From Vigna angularis (lineage: Eukaryota > Streptophyta > Magnoliopsida > Fabales > Fabaceae): DNA of 64,000 nt. How positions within the stretch are numbered: position 1 is the stretch's first letter; the number at the start of each line of letters is the position of its first letter. The notes under the pieces are model-generated. The model was given only the letters and a program-made list of their open reading frames with translations, had not been told where the DNA came from and made no database searches. This document shows positions 50,193-61,045 of this stretch, piece after piece. The translations under genes and the position numbers were made by a program. The stretch is from NCBI RefSeq assembly GCF_016808095.1, contig NC_068973.1, positions 31,862,077 to 31,926,076 of the forward strand, given 5' to 3'.

Positions 50193-53140
50193 CTAAATAC
50201 TATTATATAAATGAATTACATATTTAGCCAGTGTTTTCCTCACAAGTTGAAGTGACTTCTCTGGAATTGGAGCAGTCCTATTGAATCTCTACATAAAACA
50301 CAATGATTTCAATTAGTGTATATGAAATCTAAACTCTACAGAAAATAAAATTCAAACCTAAATATTACCGTTTCCCATCCAGTAGTGTAATGTGCACGAA
50401 TAATGGTCATCATCCAAAACATGACGTAGTAACCACATTCATATGACCCCGTTTGTCTATTACACTACAATATATCATCATAATTATAAAATGTTAAATA
50501 ACATCATTTGAATGGAACCAAATGTAACAAAGTATGGACTAAAATACCAAACCTTAAGGGCAACCCATGCAAGCTTTTTAGTTGTAGCAGTAGATCTCCC
50601 AGATAACATCATGTGTGTTGCAAGCGAACTATTAAAAAAAATGGCTTTAGCATACATTTATACAACAAAGAAAGTTGAAACCTTGAGGTTCTTACCAATC
50701 TACTATATGTCTAAGAGGGCTGGGCGGAGACTTTTGCAATGAACAAAACCAGACAGCAGTGTTCTCCGGTATGGAGATCACAAGTAGCTGCCAATGACAC
50801 CTGAAATTGGTAATAACTTCATTGTCATATACTGAAATTAATAAATGAAACTTTAAAGTTAACAAACTTCACTTACCCATGTATATAAGGGAGAAAATAT
50901 ATCTCCTTCCCCATTCCAAAGCAGGTGGTGATGTATGTTTGGATATCATCAAATTTATTTCTTTCATGAGTCATAGAGGGGTCAATGAACCCATATACAT
51001 CGTTGAACCCCTTCTTGTTACTAACATCAAACATATACCTAAAATGAAGAAATAATCTTATATAAGTAACTTGATAAAAAATAATTATATAAAAAAGTTC
51101 GCATAAACTTACATCATCCACAACTGAATGAGTGTAATATTAATTTCTTCTCTCCCCGACGCAAGCTCCCTAACATCTTGATGATGCAAGTACAATGGGA
51201 TCTGAGCTTCTCTTCCAAATGTAGTAGAATCCCAGTGTACATTCATCGGCACATCTGAAATGATTTTAGCAAGCTCGTCTAACGCACCAAGAGGGTCATC
51301 CTCAGATAAATGAGTCTTCTTTGGGGGAGGACTTCCCTCTTGACCTATCTGCTGTTAAATGCAAAAATGGTTATGTTATAACGTCAATTAGAAGTAAATA
51401 TTAAAATTGAAAAGTATATAGTACGAGTGTTTACCGGGGGATCAGATACATCACCAACCAAATGTCTAGGCCAGGCGACAAAGGACTTAAATGCTTCTTC
51501 CACAGTGAAGAACTCATCTGTAGGCACAGGAAGAACAGCATCCGCTATGACAACTTCATCCACCGTGACCTTGAACTCATCTTCTGAAAGTTGTACACCA
51601 TGCACTACAGTGGTTGTCTCATAAACTGTACCACGAGCCACTAGCATGGTCCCAGTATCATAAAGAATATATAACTGACATGGACGAGTTTCATCCATGT
51701 CGTCCCCTGGGGCACCGGCAGTTGAACAACTTCCTTTACCGCTTCTACCTGTCAAATTAAATGTTAGGTTATGCAAAAAGTAAATTAGTAACCAAAAAAT
51801 GAATAAGTTTACCTGTAGGGGGCACAACATGTTCCGCTACAGGAGATGGCGGAGGACGATTGCCATAATCCTCATATCGCTGCTGGAACTGGCGCGCAAC
51901 CATTTCAGCAACTTCATCATACAACTCTGCTCGAACCTTCTTTGTGATCTCCTGCGTCATCTCTTTTCTTATTTCCTCCTTCATCTTTTCGTATGAATAT
52001 GGACGCGAGGAAGACCCAAAAAATTGTCGTATGCCTATGCCAGTCCCAGCACCACGCACCCGTCCTGGGTGCTCAGGTCGTCCAATAGCTGTGGCAAGAA
52101 TATCTTGGCGACCTTCTTGTGTGAATTGACCTTGGGAGCTCTGCTCAACCAAGGAGTCCTGTCACATAACAAAAGTTCAAAATCATATGAAAGATCTATG
52201 TAATATCTATAACAAAATTAATGTAAAAATATAAGAAATGACATACAATTCTTTCAGATATTTCTCTGGCAGACTCGGAAGTGTAGGAGCCTGATGGTCT
52301 TATACGGGCTAACTTCCACATCTCGTGCCGAGATGGTGGTGAAGGAGGAGGAGGAGGGTCACCACCATCAGAAAGTGGAAGTCTACTATCTGACTTCTGC
52401 TTCATTATTTTTTCTTGAAGCTTCCTATATCCACCACGAGACAATAGGTGTGGATTTTTATTTTGAGCGCTTAGTCCCTGTGCTTTTGACCTTTTTTCCT
52501 GTGACAAAATGAAACAATTGTCATGGTAGTTTATTATGAATGATGAATTGAATGATTTTACTGCACTTACTTGCCACGCCTCGGATGAATGAAGCTCTAC
52601 AAACTGACGCCATGTATCTTCGTCAATTGCTGAATATTTGGAACATGGATTTTCATTACTTTTTGGTCCAAATATATATCTAGACGTTAATTTGGTCTTA
52701 AACCCTCGAAATCTTTCTGCAATTGCAGATAAACACTTATTCCTTAAGCTCTCGACGTTTGGCATATCAAATGTTATCTGCAACAAAGAAAGTAATAATC
52801 TTATATCAATACAGATTTATCAATATAATGAATATAGAATTTGGAGCAATATTGCTTAACTTACTAATAGATCTTGCCAGATGAGATTCCGATCAGCCTC
52901 AGAAACATGGTCAAAGGATGGAGTAAGTATAGATATACGATCACGTGCTAGTACTCCAAGGTAAGACCTAAATACATCTGCATTTGGGCCAGATGCAACT
53001 CCAGTGGCCACGTCAATAATGACAGGTGTCCTCTCACCTGCATTTCTTCTAAGTATAAGCTGTCGTAACCTCGTTGCTCCTCTGGTCCGTGTAGAAGTGG
53101 TGGGGACTTCATCGCCTGACGAATGAGGTGACTCAGCCAT
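50193..53140 (-). CDS. CACTA accessory protein with C-terminal Ulp1/C48-like domain
   Basis: Eleven predicted exons: 53140-52865, 52777-52571, 52498-52247, 52158-51813, 51748-51435, 51351-51113, 51038-50877, 50800-50696, 50628-50553, 50464-50369, 50288-50193. All have GT-AG borders and give 722 codons without a stop. The N-terminal third contains ERFRGFKTKLTSRYIFG and a WRQFVELHSSEAWQ block typical of plant transposon accessory proteins. A charged coiled-coil-like stretch (KMKEEIRKEMTQEITKKV) follows GRVRGAGTGIGIRQFFG. The region of exon 5 resembles the DUF8039 domain. The C-terminal ~200 residues look like a Ulp1/SENP-type cysteine-peptidase fold: CHWQLLVISIP (His) and GSYECGYYVMFWM (Cys). 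The usual Asp after the His is not seen (VWFCSLQ). Its role in transposition is unknown; proteolytic activity is doubtful. Exon borders were read by eye. Confidence 0.75.
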
Positions 53141-53262
53141 ATATCTGTCACAATAAATAAGATGAAATATAAATAAAGCACTTATAAAATAACATATATT
53201 ATAAAACAAAAGCCATAAATATTTACACAAACATGAAATTCATACATAATCATATGGATTGA

Positions 53263-56200
53263 TCATATATATATTCCCTCATTGTGATCTTCTCGTATTG
53301 CTTGTATATCATCAATTAGAGGGTCGTCATCCAAATTTATTGTCGTTTTAAATGGATGGCTGTCAACGATATGAAGATTACTTAGATTCTCTTCTTTATC
53401 TTCAATTTGCCTTTTTCCTTGGAGAGCAACATACCAATGGTCAGATGCAGGATCTTTGACATAAAAAACCTGACTTGCTTGATATGCCATGATGAACGGT
53501 TCGTCTCTATAACCAACCTTTCGAAAATCAACAAGTGTCATACCAGATTCATCTATTTTGACACCACTCTTATTGTCTACCCACTTACATTTGAAGAGTG
53601 CAACAGAAAACTTAGTGTAATCAACTTCAAATATCTCTTCAATTCTACCATAGTATCGCATGGATCCAACTATAGGATTTTGATCTTTGGATGTGGAAAA
53701 CTGTAGCGACTCAGCTTCTAGACTGACGCCACTATTTTGTACTGTGCTTTTATCATCCAAAGTCTTTGTATAGAATGTGCAATTATTAATTTCGTAGCCT
53801 GTACAACATACAACATCAAACTTCAAGCCATTTGCTAACCACAACAAAGTCTCAGAGGATCGTGATTCTTTCAAAACTTCAGATTTGAACCAGGACAAGA
53901 ATGTTCTGTTATGCTCCATCAACTGCCATTTCTCTGATTGTCGTGGATAGTTGTCCTTTACAACGGCTTTGTGTGCTTCCAAAAATGGGATCACTTCATC
54001 TGTGTTGTTTAATATGTACAAATGTGCTTGCATCAATTCTTCACGACTTTTCGTCACCACATTCACACCTCGGATGCTTTTACTTGTAGAATATCTACTC
54101 AACCATGATGTCCGAGGGACTCCTATCGGATTTGCTTTAGTCATATACTCAGAGCAAAACTCAATACTTTCTTCAGCAATATATCTTTCAATCATTGAAC
54201 CTTCTGGACGATATTGATTTTTGACGTACCCTTTCAAAATCTTCATATAACGCTCAATAGGGTACATCCATCTTAAGTATACTGGTCCACACAACTTTAT
54301 TTCTCTGACCAAATGAACAAGTAAATGCACCATGATGTCAAAAAAGGATGGAGGGAAAAACATTTCTAGTTGACACAAGATGATGATAATTTCGCTTTGA
54401 AGTTCATCTAACTTTGTAGGATCAATGACTTTACTACAAATTGACGAGAAAAATGAGCACAATCGAGTTATGGTCAGCCTAACTTTTTTGGGCAAAATTC
54501 CACGAATTGCCACTGGTAACAACTGTTGCATTAAGACGTGGCAATCGTGAGACTTCAGTCCAACAAGCTTTAAGTTCTGCATTGACACTAAGCTCTTGAT
54601 ATTTGAAGAGTATCCTTGTGGTACCTTGATACTCTTTAAACAAAGACAAAAACTTATCTTCTCTTGTTTGGACATTGTGTAACATGCAGGGGGCAAATAA
54701 GTACGTTTACCAATCTCTCTTGGTGCCAACTCTTCTCGGATCTTCATGTCAACCAAATCCAAACGCGCATTCACTCCATCTTTTGTTTTTCCCTGGATGT
54801 TTAGTAGTGTACCAATCAAGCTATCACAAACATTTTTCTCAACATGCATGACATCTATGCAATGTCTAACATCTAACTTTGACCAATATGGAAGATCAAA
54901 GAATATTGATTTCTTCTTCCAAGGGGTCGCTATAGAAGACTTCTTCGACGTTTTCCTAAATATATGATGTACTTTATTAACTTTCTCAGCAACTTCAAGT
55001 CCAGTAAGTGGAATGGGTGCATTGTCTTTCTCTTGTTCTCCATTGAATGCTTTCTTTAACCTTCGATATGGATGATTAGATTGTAAAAATCGCCGATGAC
55101 GCATATACACTGTCTTCCTTCCGTGTTCTAATTGTTGAGCTGCAGTGTTTTCTTCACATATAGGACATGCTTTATGACCCTTCACACTGTACCCCGACAA
55201 ATTACCATAAGCTGGGAAGTCATTAATGGTGCAAAATAACATGGCATGCATCATGAAAGTTTCTGAAGCAAAGGCATCAAATATTTCAACCCCATCAACC
55301 CACAACAACTTCAAGTCTTCAACTAGTGGCCTTAGATAAACATCGATGTCATTTCCAGGCTGCTTTGGACCAGATATCAACATTGACAACATCATGTACT
55401 TTCTTTTCATGCACAATCCAGGAGATAAGTTGTAAATTATCAGTATAACGGGCCAACAACTGTGATTGGTACTTAAATTACCAAATGGATTCATTCCATC
55501 AGTAGCTAAGCCAAACCTAAGATTTCTACATTCTTCACCAAATTGGGGGAATTCTTGATCAATAATTTTCCATTGCTTTGAATCAGCCGGATGACGAAGC
55601 ATCCCATCAGTTGTTCTCTCATCTGCATGCCATCTTAGGTTTTTAGCGTCTTTTGGATTCGCAAACAAACGCTTAAGTCTGGCAACTAGTGGAAGGTACC
55701 AAACTACTTTCAAAGCAGAACCATTCTTTTCTGTGATGCCACCTTCTTCACCGTTTTTCGACTTGTATCGTGATAACCCACATTTTGGACACTTTATCAA
55801 AACTTCATTCTCATTCCTATATAATATGCAATCATTCGGACATGCATGTATCCGTTTATATTCCATACCCATCGGACAAAGAATTTTTTTGGCATCATAA
55901 TTACGATTGGGTAACGTATTTCCATCTGGCAGCATTTCATTCAACAACGACAACAATTCTGTAAAACTCTTATTACTCCATCCATTGCTCGCCTTTAAAT
56001 TCATCAGTCTTAATACCGCTGACAACCGTGTGAACTTAGTTGAACCCACATACAAAGGAGTCTTCGCATCAGTGGACATCGTTTCATACACATGCGCTTG
56101 GGCAAAAGCTTTTGCGCCAACATCGCGGATCATGTCCTCTAAGTTGTCTTCTTCTGCTTGATCTTCCATATCCATTGTGGAATCATAAACATTTTCAGTT

Positions 56201-56469
56201 GGAGAGACAGTTGGAAAGTCTGTTAATTCGCCGTGCCATATCCATGTTGTATAACTTCGTATGAAACCATCACAGATAAGATGTTCCCTAATATCAGTTG
56301 CGTTCAACTTCCTCCCATTCAAACAGTTGACACAGGGACATCTGAACTTGACTTCATCATCACTACTTGTACTCACATTACGTTGTGCAAACTCTATAAA
56401 TTCTTCTACCCCTCTCTCGTACTCAGTGCTGATACATGGTAAATTAATCCACCCTCTATCCGTACGCAT
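53263..56469 (-). CDS. TNP2: CACTA transposase TNP2
   Basis: A single open frame of 1068 codons, the normal size for plant TNP2/TnpD. It recognises element ends and catalyses cut-and-paste movement in the nucleus. Domains by residue: Transpos_assoc 7-81 (CPCVNCLNGRK, TTWIWHGE); a Cys cluster 210-231 (HACPNDC...IKCPKCG); Transposase_21 about 255-560 (GLATDGMNPFGNLS 320-333, GHKACPICE 431-439, HCIDVMHVEKNVCDSL 536-551); DUF4218 about 640-755 (MYPIERYMKILKGYVKN 735-751); DUF4216 about 925-1000. No stop or shift interrupts it. The start chosen is the ATG preceding WINLP, which matches family starts. The accessory gene begins ~122 bp downstream, suggesting a shared transcript as in En/Spm (inference). 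Confidence 0.93.
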   Translation of the reverse strand: MRTDRGWINLPCISTEYERGVEEFIEFAQRNVSTSSDDEVKFRCPCVNCLNGRKLNATDIREHLICDGFIRSYTTWIWHGELTDFPTVSPTENVYDSTMDMEDQAEEDNLEDMIRDVGAKAFAQAHVYETMSTDAKTPLYVGSTKFTRLSAVLRLMNLKASNGWSNKSFTELLSLLNEMLPDGNTLPNRNYDAKKILCPMGMEYKRIHACPNDCILYRNENEVLIKCPKCGLSRYKSKNGEEGGITEKNGSALKVVWYLPLVARLKRLFANPKDAKNLRWHADERTTDGMLRHPADSKQWKIIDQEFPQFGEECRNLRFGLATDGMNPFGNLSTNHSCWPVILIIYNLSPGLCMKRKYMMLSMLISGPKQPGNDIDVYLRPLVEDLKLLWVDGVEIFDAFASETFMMHAMLFCTINDFPAYGNLSGYSVKGHKACPICEENTAAQQLEHGRKTVYMRHRRFLQSNHPYRRLKKAFNGEQEKDNAPIPLTGLEVAEKVNKVHHIFRKTSKKSSIATPWKKKSIFFDLPYWSKLDVRHCIDVMHVEKNVCDSLIGTLLNIQGKTKDGVNARLDLVDMKIREELAPREIGKRTYLPPACYTMSKQEKISFCLCLKSIKVPQGYSSNIKSLVSMQNLKLVGLKSHDCHVLMQQLLPVAIRGILPKKVRLTITRLCSFFSSICSKVIDPTKLDELQSEIIIILCQLEMFFPPSFFDIMVHLLVHLVREIKLCGPVYLRWMYPIERYMKILKGYVKNQYRPEGSMIERYIAEESIEFCSEYMTKANPIGVPRTSWLSRYSTSKSIRGVNVVTKSREELMQAHLYILNNTDEVIPFLEAHKAVVKDNYPRQSEKWQLMEHNRTFLSWFKSEVLKESRSSETLLWLANGLKFDVVCCTGYEINNCTFYTKTLDDKSTVQNSGVSLEAESLQFSTSKDQNPIVGSMRYYGRIEEIFEVDYTKFSVALFKCKWVDNKSGVKIDESGMTLVDFRKVGYRDEPFIMAYQASQVFYVKDPASDHWYVALQGKRQIEDKEENLSNLHIVDSHPFKTTINLDDDPLIDDIQAIREDHNEGIYI

Positions 56470-57061
56470 GTTTACTAAAATTGTTTACACAATTTCAATA
56501 ATCTTGAATGATCACTTTGATCGTGTTTGTATTCAAGGTGTGACCCTATCCCATTCAAGAAGATTCACTTTTTTTAGTTTATTAAACATATCAATTTTAA
56601 ACAACATATCTTAAATTTCACAAAATTTTGCCAGCATTTCGCATTGGTCTTCAGGTTACACGAAATGAAAGTGATTATAAATCACAATCAAATATGCACC
56701 CGAAGATCAATACAAAATACAACTGCAAAATTTCATGAAATTTAAGACATGTATATTAAAATTGATATCTTATAATAAACTATGAAAAAAGTTATTACTC
56801 TTCTTAAACTGTCCAACCGGACAATTCAAGATTCAATACTTATAAATTATTATTACTATCTCCTTTCTATTCATTTTTAAAAAGTACATTTGTTCAGAAA
56901 AAAATGGAGATATTAAATAATTTTTGTATTCAATCTCAAACGGGAATCTAAGGCTAATTCAAAACGAGAATATATCCAAACAAACAAATAATTACATATG
57001 CAACATACATCAAGTAAAAGGAAGCAAATGACTATTAAAATCACCACAGAAAAATATCAAT

Positions 57062-57064
<3 letters not shown>

Positions 57065-57112
<48 letters not shown>
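57065..57112. repeat. (AT)n microsatellite in the CACTA 5' region
   Basis: About 46 bp of AT repeats followed by ACACAC. Absent from the corresponding part of the chimeric element, so probably gained after the two copies split. Confidence 0.9.
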
Positions 57113-57119
<7 letters not shown>

Positions 57120-57849
57120 TGTTGGCCTAAAGTCAAGTGCTTCATGACTCAAAACACAAGTTGTGGCCGACATCTAGATCAAGTGAACCTAATAACTTGG
57201 GTTTCTCTACTATCTTTTTATTTTAATTCTTCCAAAACTAATTGATAGGTTTTTAGAATATTTTTTAGAATGGACTTTATTATTCAATTAAAGAATTAAA
57301 TAAGTAAATTTATTATTTCAATTTATTATTGTCTCAAGATTAAGTTTGTTTAGATGTTTTCAATTTTCGTGTTAGCTTTTTAGTTGAAGTTAGAGATGTT
57401 TACTTTTTAACTCAATTACCATTATAGTTAAGATATTTTGGGTTATGAGTTGAATCTCAAGCATGGACTAACAAATGTATACATTTTTTTCCATTAGAAT
57501 TCCACTAAACTGGTATCATGTCAAACCATTAGAATTCCACTAAACACCTTTTACAATTTGAGCAAAATCTAAGCTACCAAAGTCATGATTTTCTTCCAAT
57601 TAACTCGTGCATTGGGACCTTTTCTTGTTTGTCTCGGATCACACACGCATACACACTGTTACAACATACACTTACATCATCGTTTCCTATTCATTCCAAC
57701 ACTCTTACAGCAGATAACAACAATTTCAGATTGGGAAGCTTATAACGAATCCAAGCAAAAAGCAACAAGCAACAATCAGACATTCCTTTCTTCGTTCAAA
57801 CGAATATCAATCGCTACAGACAAATTCTATGAAAAAGCTTTTAAAAACT

Positions 57850-58110
57850 TACCGTGGCAGCAAAGGACAACAGTAAAGGCAGCGGAGCGGCAGCGGACCG
57901 GCGGTGGAGCGGCGGGAACGATGGCGGAAGCAGCGCTTGGAAAGAACTCCTGTAGTTCGTGCAAGAAATAGCCACCCAACTTGGACAACGCTTCGTCGGA
58001 GACAATGGAGGCACGACGGTGGACGCACGGAGAAGACAACAATGGCGCCTTGGTGGTGGAGGCTCGCCCAGAAACGATGGTCGCAACGGAGAAGAGAAAG
58101 CACAGGGAGG
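57850..58110 (-). promoter_or_regulatory. GC-rich leader/promoter region of the CACTA transposase
   Basis: A CpG-rich island in otherwise AT-rich DNA, between the right subterminal repeats and the TNP2 start. It is partly matched at 48400-48490 in the chimeric element. By position it corresponds to the GC-rich downstream control region of maize En/Spm. Chance open frames within it are not supported as genes. Confidence 0.4.
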
Positions 58111-58159
58111 TGTTGAAGAAGAACCGTAAACCCTTCTGTTTTACGGTAAAAATCAAACC

Positions 58160-58765
58160 AATACTGCCTCGGTTTTACGAATAACCGAGGCCTAAACAGC
58201 TTAAATAAATTTCAAAATGAACTTATAAGCTTCGGGTGGCATCCAAACAGAGGTAGTAGATGCTTTCGGCCTCGGTCCGGGGAAACCCGAAGCAATATAT
58301 GTGGAAAAAATGAATGACACAGACATTTGTCAGATGAAAAGTCTGAACATGCAGACATTTACGCCTCGGTTTACTGCTGTAACCGAGGTCAGATCGGCTT
58401 TAGGCATCGGTTCTGTGTGGACCTGAGGTGATATCTCCTTCACAAAAGACAGTCAGTCTGACTACGTGCAGAGGGTGGTTAATGGCAGATTGGTTTATGC
58501 CTCGGGTGGGTGAGCAACCGAGGTCATAGTCGTTTTCGGCACCGGTTTATGGGGGAGCCGAGGCGATAGCTCCTTGACGGGACGTTAGTCAATCTGACTG
58601 GTTGAGTGACAGATGGGTTTATGCCACGGGTGGCCCAGTGAACCGAGGTAGTATCTGTTTTAGGCACCAGTTCCCCAACAACCGAAGCATATACGTTCCC
58701 TTTAATTACCAAAAAGCCACCGCGTTTTATTATGCTTCGGTTTTTGGAAAACCGAGGCATATTGG
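58160..58765. repeat. Right subterminal palindrome array
   Basis: About ten units of the CCTCGGTT...AACCGAGG type, some degenerate (GGCACCGGTTTATGG, TGCCACGGGTGGCCC). They end with GCTTCGGTTTTTGGAAAACC near the terminus. Confidence 0.85.
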
Positions 58766-58795
58766 GCGCCTTTAAAAGTTGTTTTTTTACTTGTG

Positions 58796-59760
58796 TGTAT
58801 ACCAAATTTGTTGACCCTGATAATATTCTTATCGTGTGCCTTTATGTTAATGACTTGATTTCTTTTGGCAATAATCTAAAGATGATTACAAAATTCAAGG
58901 AGGTCATGAAAATGTTTTAAGATGACAAATTTGGACCTAATGTCATATTTTATTGGCATTGAGGTCATTTAGGAGGATGACGAAATTTTCATATCTCAAA
59001 AAAGGTATGTTACTGATGTTTTGAAGAAATTCATGGAAAATTCGAAGTCAATCTCAACATCGATTAAAGAGACGTTGAAACTAAAAAATGGATATTGATT
59101 AAAGAATAATTAATTCAACATAGTACAAGAGGTTGATTGAAAGTCTTAGATATTTTATTACTACTAGATCAAACATTGTCTTTGGAGTAGGATTGTTGAG
59201 CAAATTCGTGGAAGAGTCACGTGCATGTCATTTACAAGGAGCAAAAAGAATTATCAAATATATCAAAAGGTATTGTAACCGAAGAAATTTTTTATGTTAA
59301 CATTAATGATATGAAGCTTCTCAGATATACAAATAGTGAGTAGCAATATTGTGGTCCTCAAAGAAATATGTTATTGCTTTTTTAACTAGTTGTGTAACTC
59401 AAACAATATGGTTAAGAAGAATTCTTGAAGTGATGCATTAGAAGCAAGATACTCCCACAATGATATTTTGTGATAAAAAGACAACAATTGCATTATGCAA
59501 AAAATCCAGTATTTCATGGACGGTCGGTCAAAACACATAGATATTCATTTTCACAATATTTGAGAATTGATAACTGAGAAAGAAGTAGTGATCAAGTATT
59601 GTCCCACTGAAGAACAAATTGTTGATATTTTTACAAAATCATTGAAATATGAGTTATTTTACAAGTTAAAGAAAATGTTTGGAACGGTGGAAACTTTATT
59701 TAAGAGAGATAATGTTAGACATAAATCAAGTTTTTTTTTTAATAAACTTTAAATGAGTCA
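58796..59760 (+). pseudogene. Ty1/copia pol fragment, right of the CACTA insertion
   Basis: It continues the interrupted reverse transcriptase (ILIVCLYVNDLISFGNN, the catalytic YVDD box in the form YVND) and runs through decayed RNase H sequence. It ends in HIDIHFHNI...ITEKEVVIKYCPTEEQ and VDIFTKSL, the usual copia RNase H tail. Many stops and frameshifts make it inactive. The gag, protease and integrase parts are not present in the window. Confidence 0.85.
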
Positions 59761-59865
59761 TGTATGTATTGTAGTTGTTAAAATAGGAAGATGTTTGGAA
59801 TGGTAAAATCTTTATTTAAGGGAGATAATGTTAGACATAAATCAAGTTATTTTTTAATAGGAAGA
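59675..59865. repeat. Duplicated pol-end/LTR-start segment (116-bp offset)
   Basis: ATGTTTGGAA...TTTATTTAAG...GAGATAATGTTAGACATAAA occurs at 59675 and again at 59791. The TGTTAGAC that follows the purine-rich GGGAGATAA could be the first bases of the 3' LTR. Only the start of an LTR is recognisable. Confidence 0.65.
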
Positions 59866-59879
59866 TGCTTGAAAGGTTT

Positions 59880-60497
59880 TTTCTCCACCGTCTTTAAATA
59901 ACACAACATCAACAAAAGATGGTGGGTTGTTTTTTTTTATCATGAAAACACTTTTACTCTTCTTAAGACAATAATGATGTTGGTAATAGATGGTAGCATG
60001 TTTGAAATTATTATAAAAGAATATATTGAGAAGAAGAGAAAAAAAGAGTAATAAATTAAAGTATGGATATGGAGTTTGTGAAGTGAAAAAAAATATATAA
60101 ATATGTGAAAATAGCAAATAGATATCAAAGAATCTGGATTTTAGAAAAAATTAGAGTTACAAAAATGTCCCTCTGATGTCGTATGTGGTGAGTTACAATT
60201 AATTATACTCAATTTTAAAACAAAAGAAATTCTAATGAGAAAAGAAATGTCTAATGAGTACTTCTGAAGTATAAACATAAAGAAAAGAAAGATTCGATGG
60301 ATTAAGGACGTAATGTGGATTCACTATTGCACGTTAAAAAGAATGATAAAAAAAATAGAAGAACTTTAGTATAAACATACATTGGGGTCAGATTACGCAA
60401 CTTTCTGTTTCATACATTTTTCTGTTACGTATTTGTTTGGTAGGCGTGAATTCATAAATATGTGATAAAAAATGATTGCTGAAATAATTGGAAAATG

Positions 60498-60573
<76 letters not shown>

Positions 60574-61045
60574 TTTTATATATTTTAAGTGCCAAAAACA
60601 GTCCAAAACAGTGTGAGGAAGAAGATTACAAAGGCAAGAAAAGTAGAAACCAAAAGCTATCTAATTTGACCGTCAAACACAGAGTTCACAATCAACGAAC
60701 AAGTCCACCGTTGAGACACACAACACAACGATGTGAAAGAGTTCAGTAAGTACGTGAACTGCAGTTTTCCCGGTAACCTCCCAGAATAAAAAACATACCA
60801 TCATTTACAATATTTTTTTTCCTTTTACGTACATCTTCAAACTACCACGGAAATCACTAGAGTACATGATTAACAAGCAAAAAACCACTCTCTCCAAAAG
60901 CGGCATCATAAAAAATACAAGCCAGAATCGAACATAAGGGAAAAAATAACCAAAACAAAGCGAAAGCCAAAGTATATGAACACAAAATCTAATAATAAGG
61001 TAAGAAAGGGCATGGGCATGGATGAACCCTATTGAGATGCCACAG
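59880..61045. other. Intergenic DNA and probable 3' UTR of the FLZ gene
   Basis: No gene is supported. It contains one TA microsatellite; the part next to 61045 is probably transcribed as the FLZ 3' UTR. Confidence 0.45.
60502..60570. repeat. (TA)n microsatellite
   Basis: About 69 bp of uninterrupted TA repeats. Confidence 0.95.

Larger units (their letters stand above)
49359..58795 (-). mobile_element. Full-length CACTA (En/Spm) transposon, 9437 bp
   Basis: The left end is CACTAGTGCAATG at 49359; the right end is ACTTGTG finishing at 58795 (CACAAGTAAAAA on the opposite strand). Both are flanked by the same trinucleotide TGT (49356-49358 and 58796-58798), the 3-bp target duplication expected for CACTA elements. 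The surrounding copia reverse-transcriptase reading resumes across the element, confirming the insertion. Subterminal palindrome arrays occupy 49385-49880 and 58165-58765. Both genes run on the minus strand: TNP2 at 56469-53263, then an accessory gene with a Ulp1-like domain at 53140-50193, only ~122 bp downstream. Both reading frames are open, so the element may be autonomous or recently so. Confidence 0.92.

Noticed and set aside
57585..58184. Open frames in the GC-rich region near the right CACTA end
   Set aside because: Many mutually overlapping frames on both strands with no motif; typical of stop-poor GC-rich DNA. Better explained as leader/control DNA of the transposase gene.
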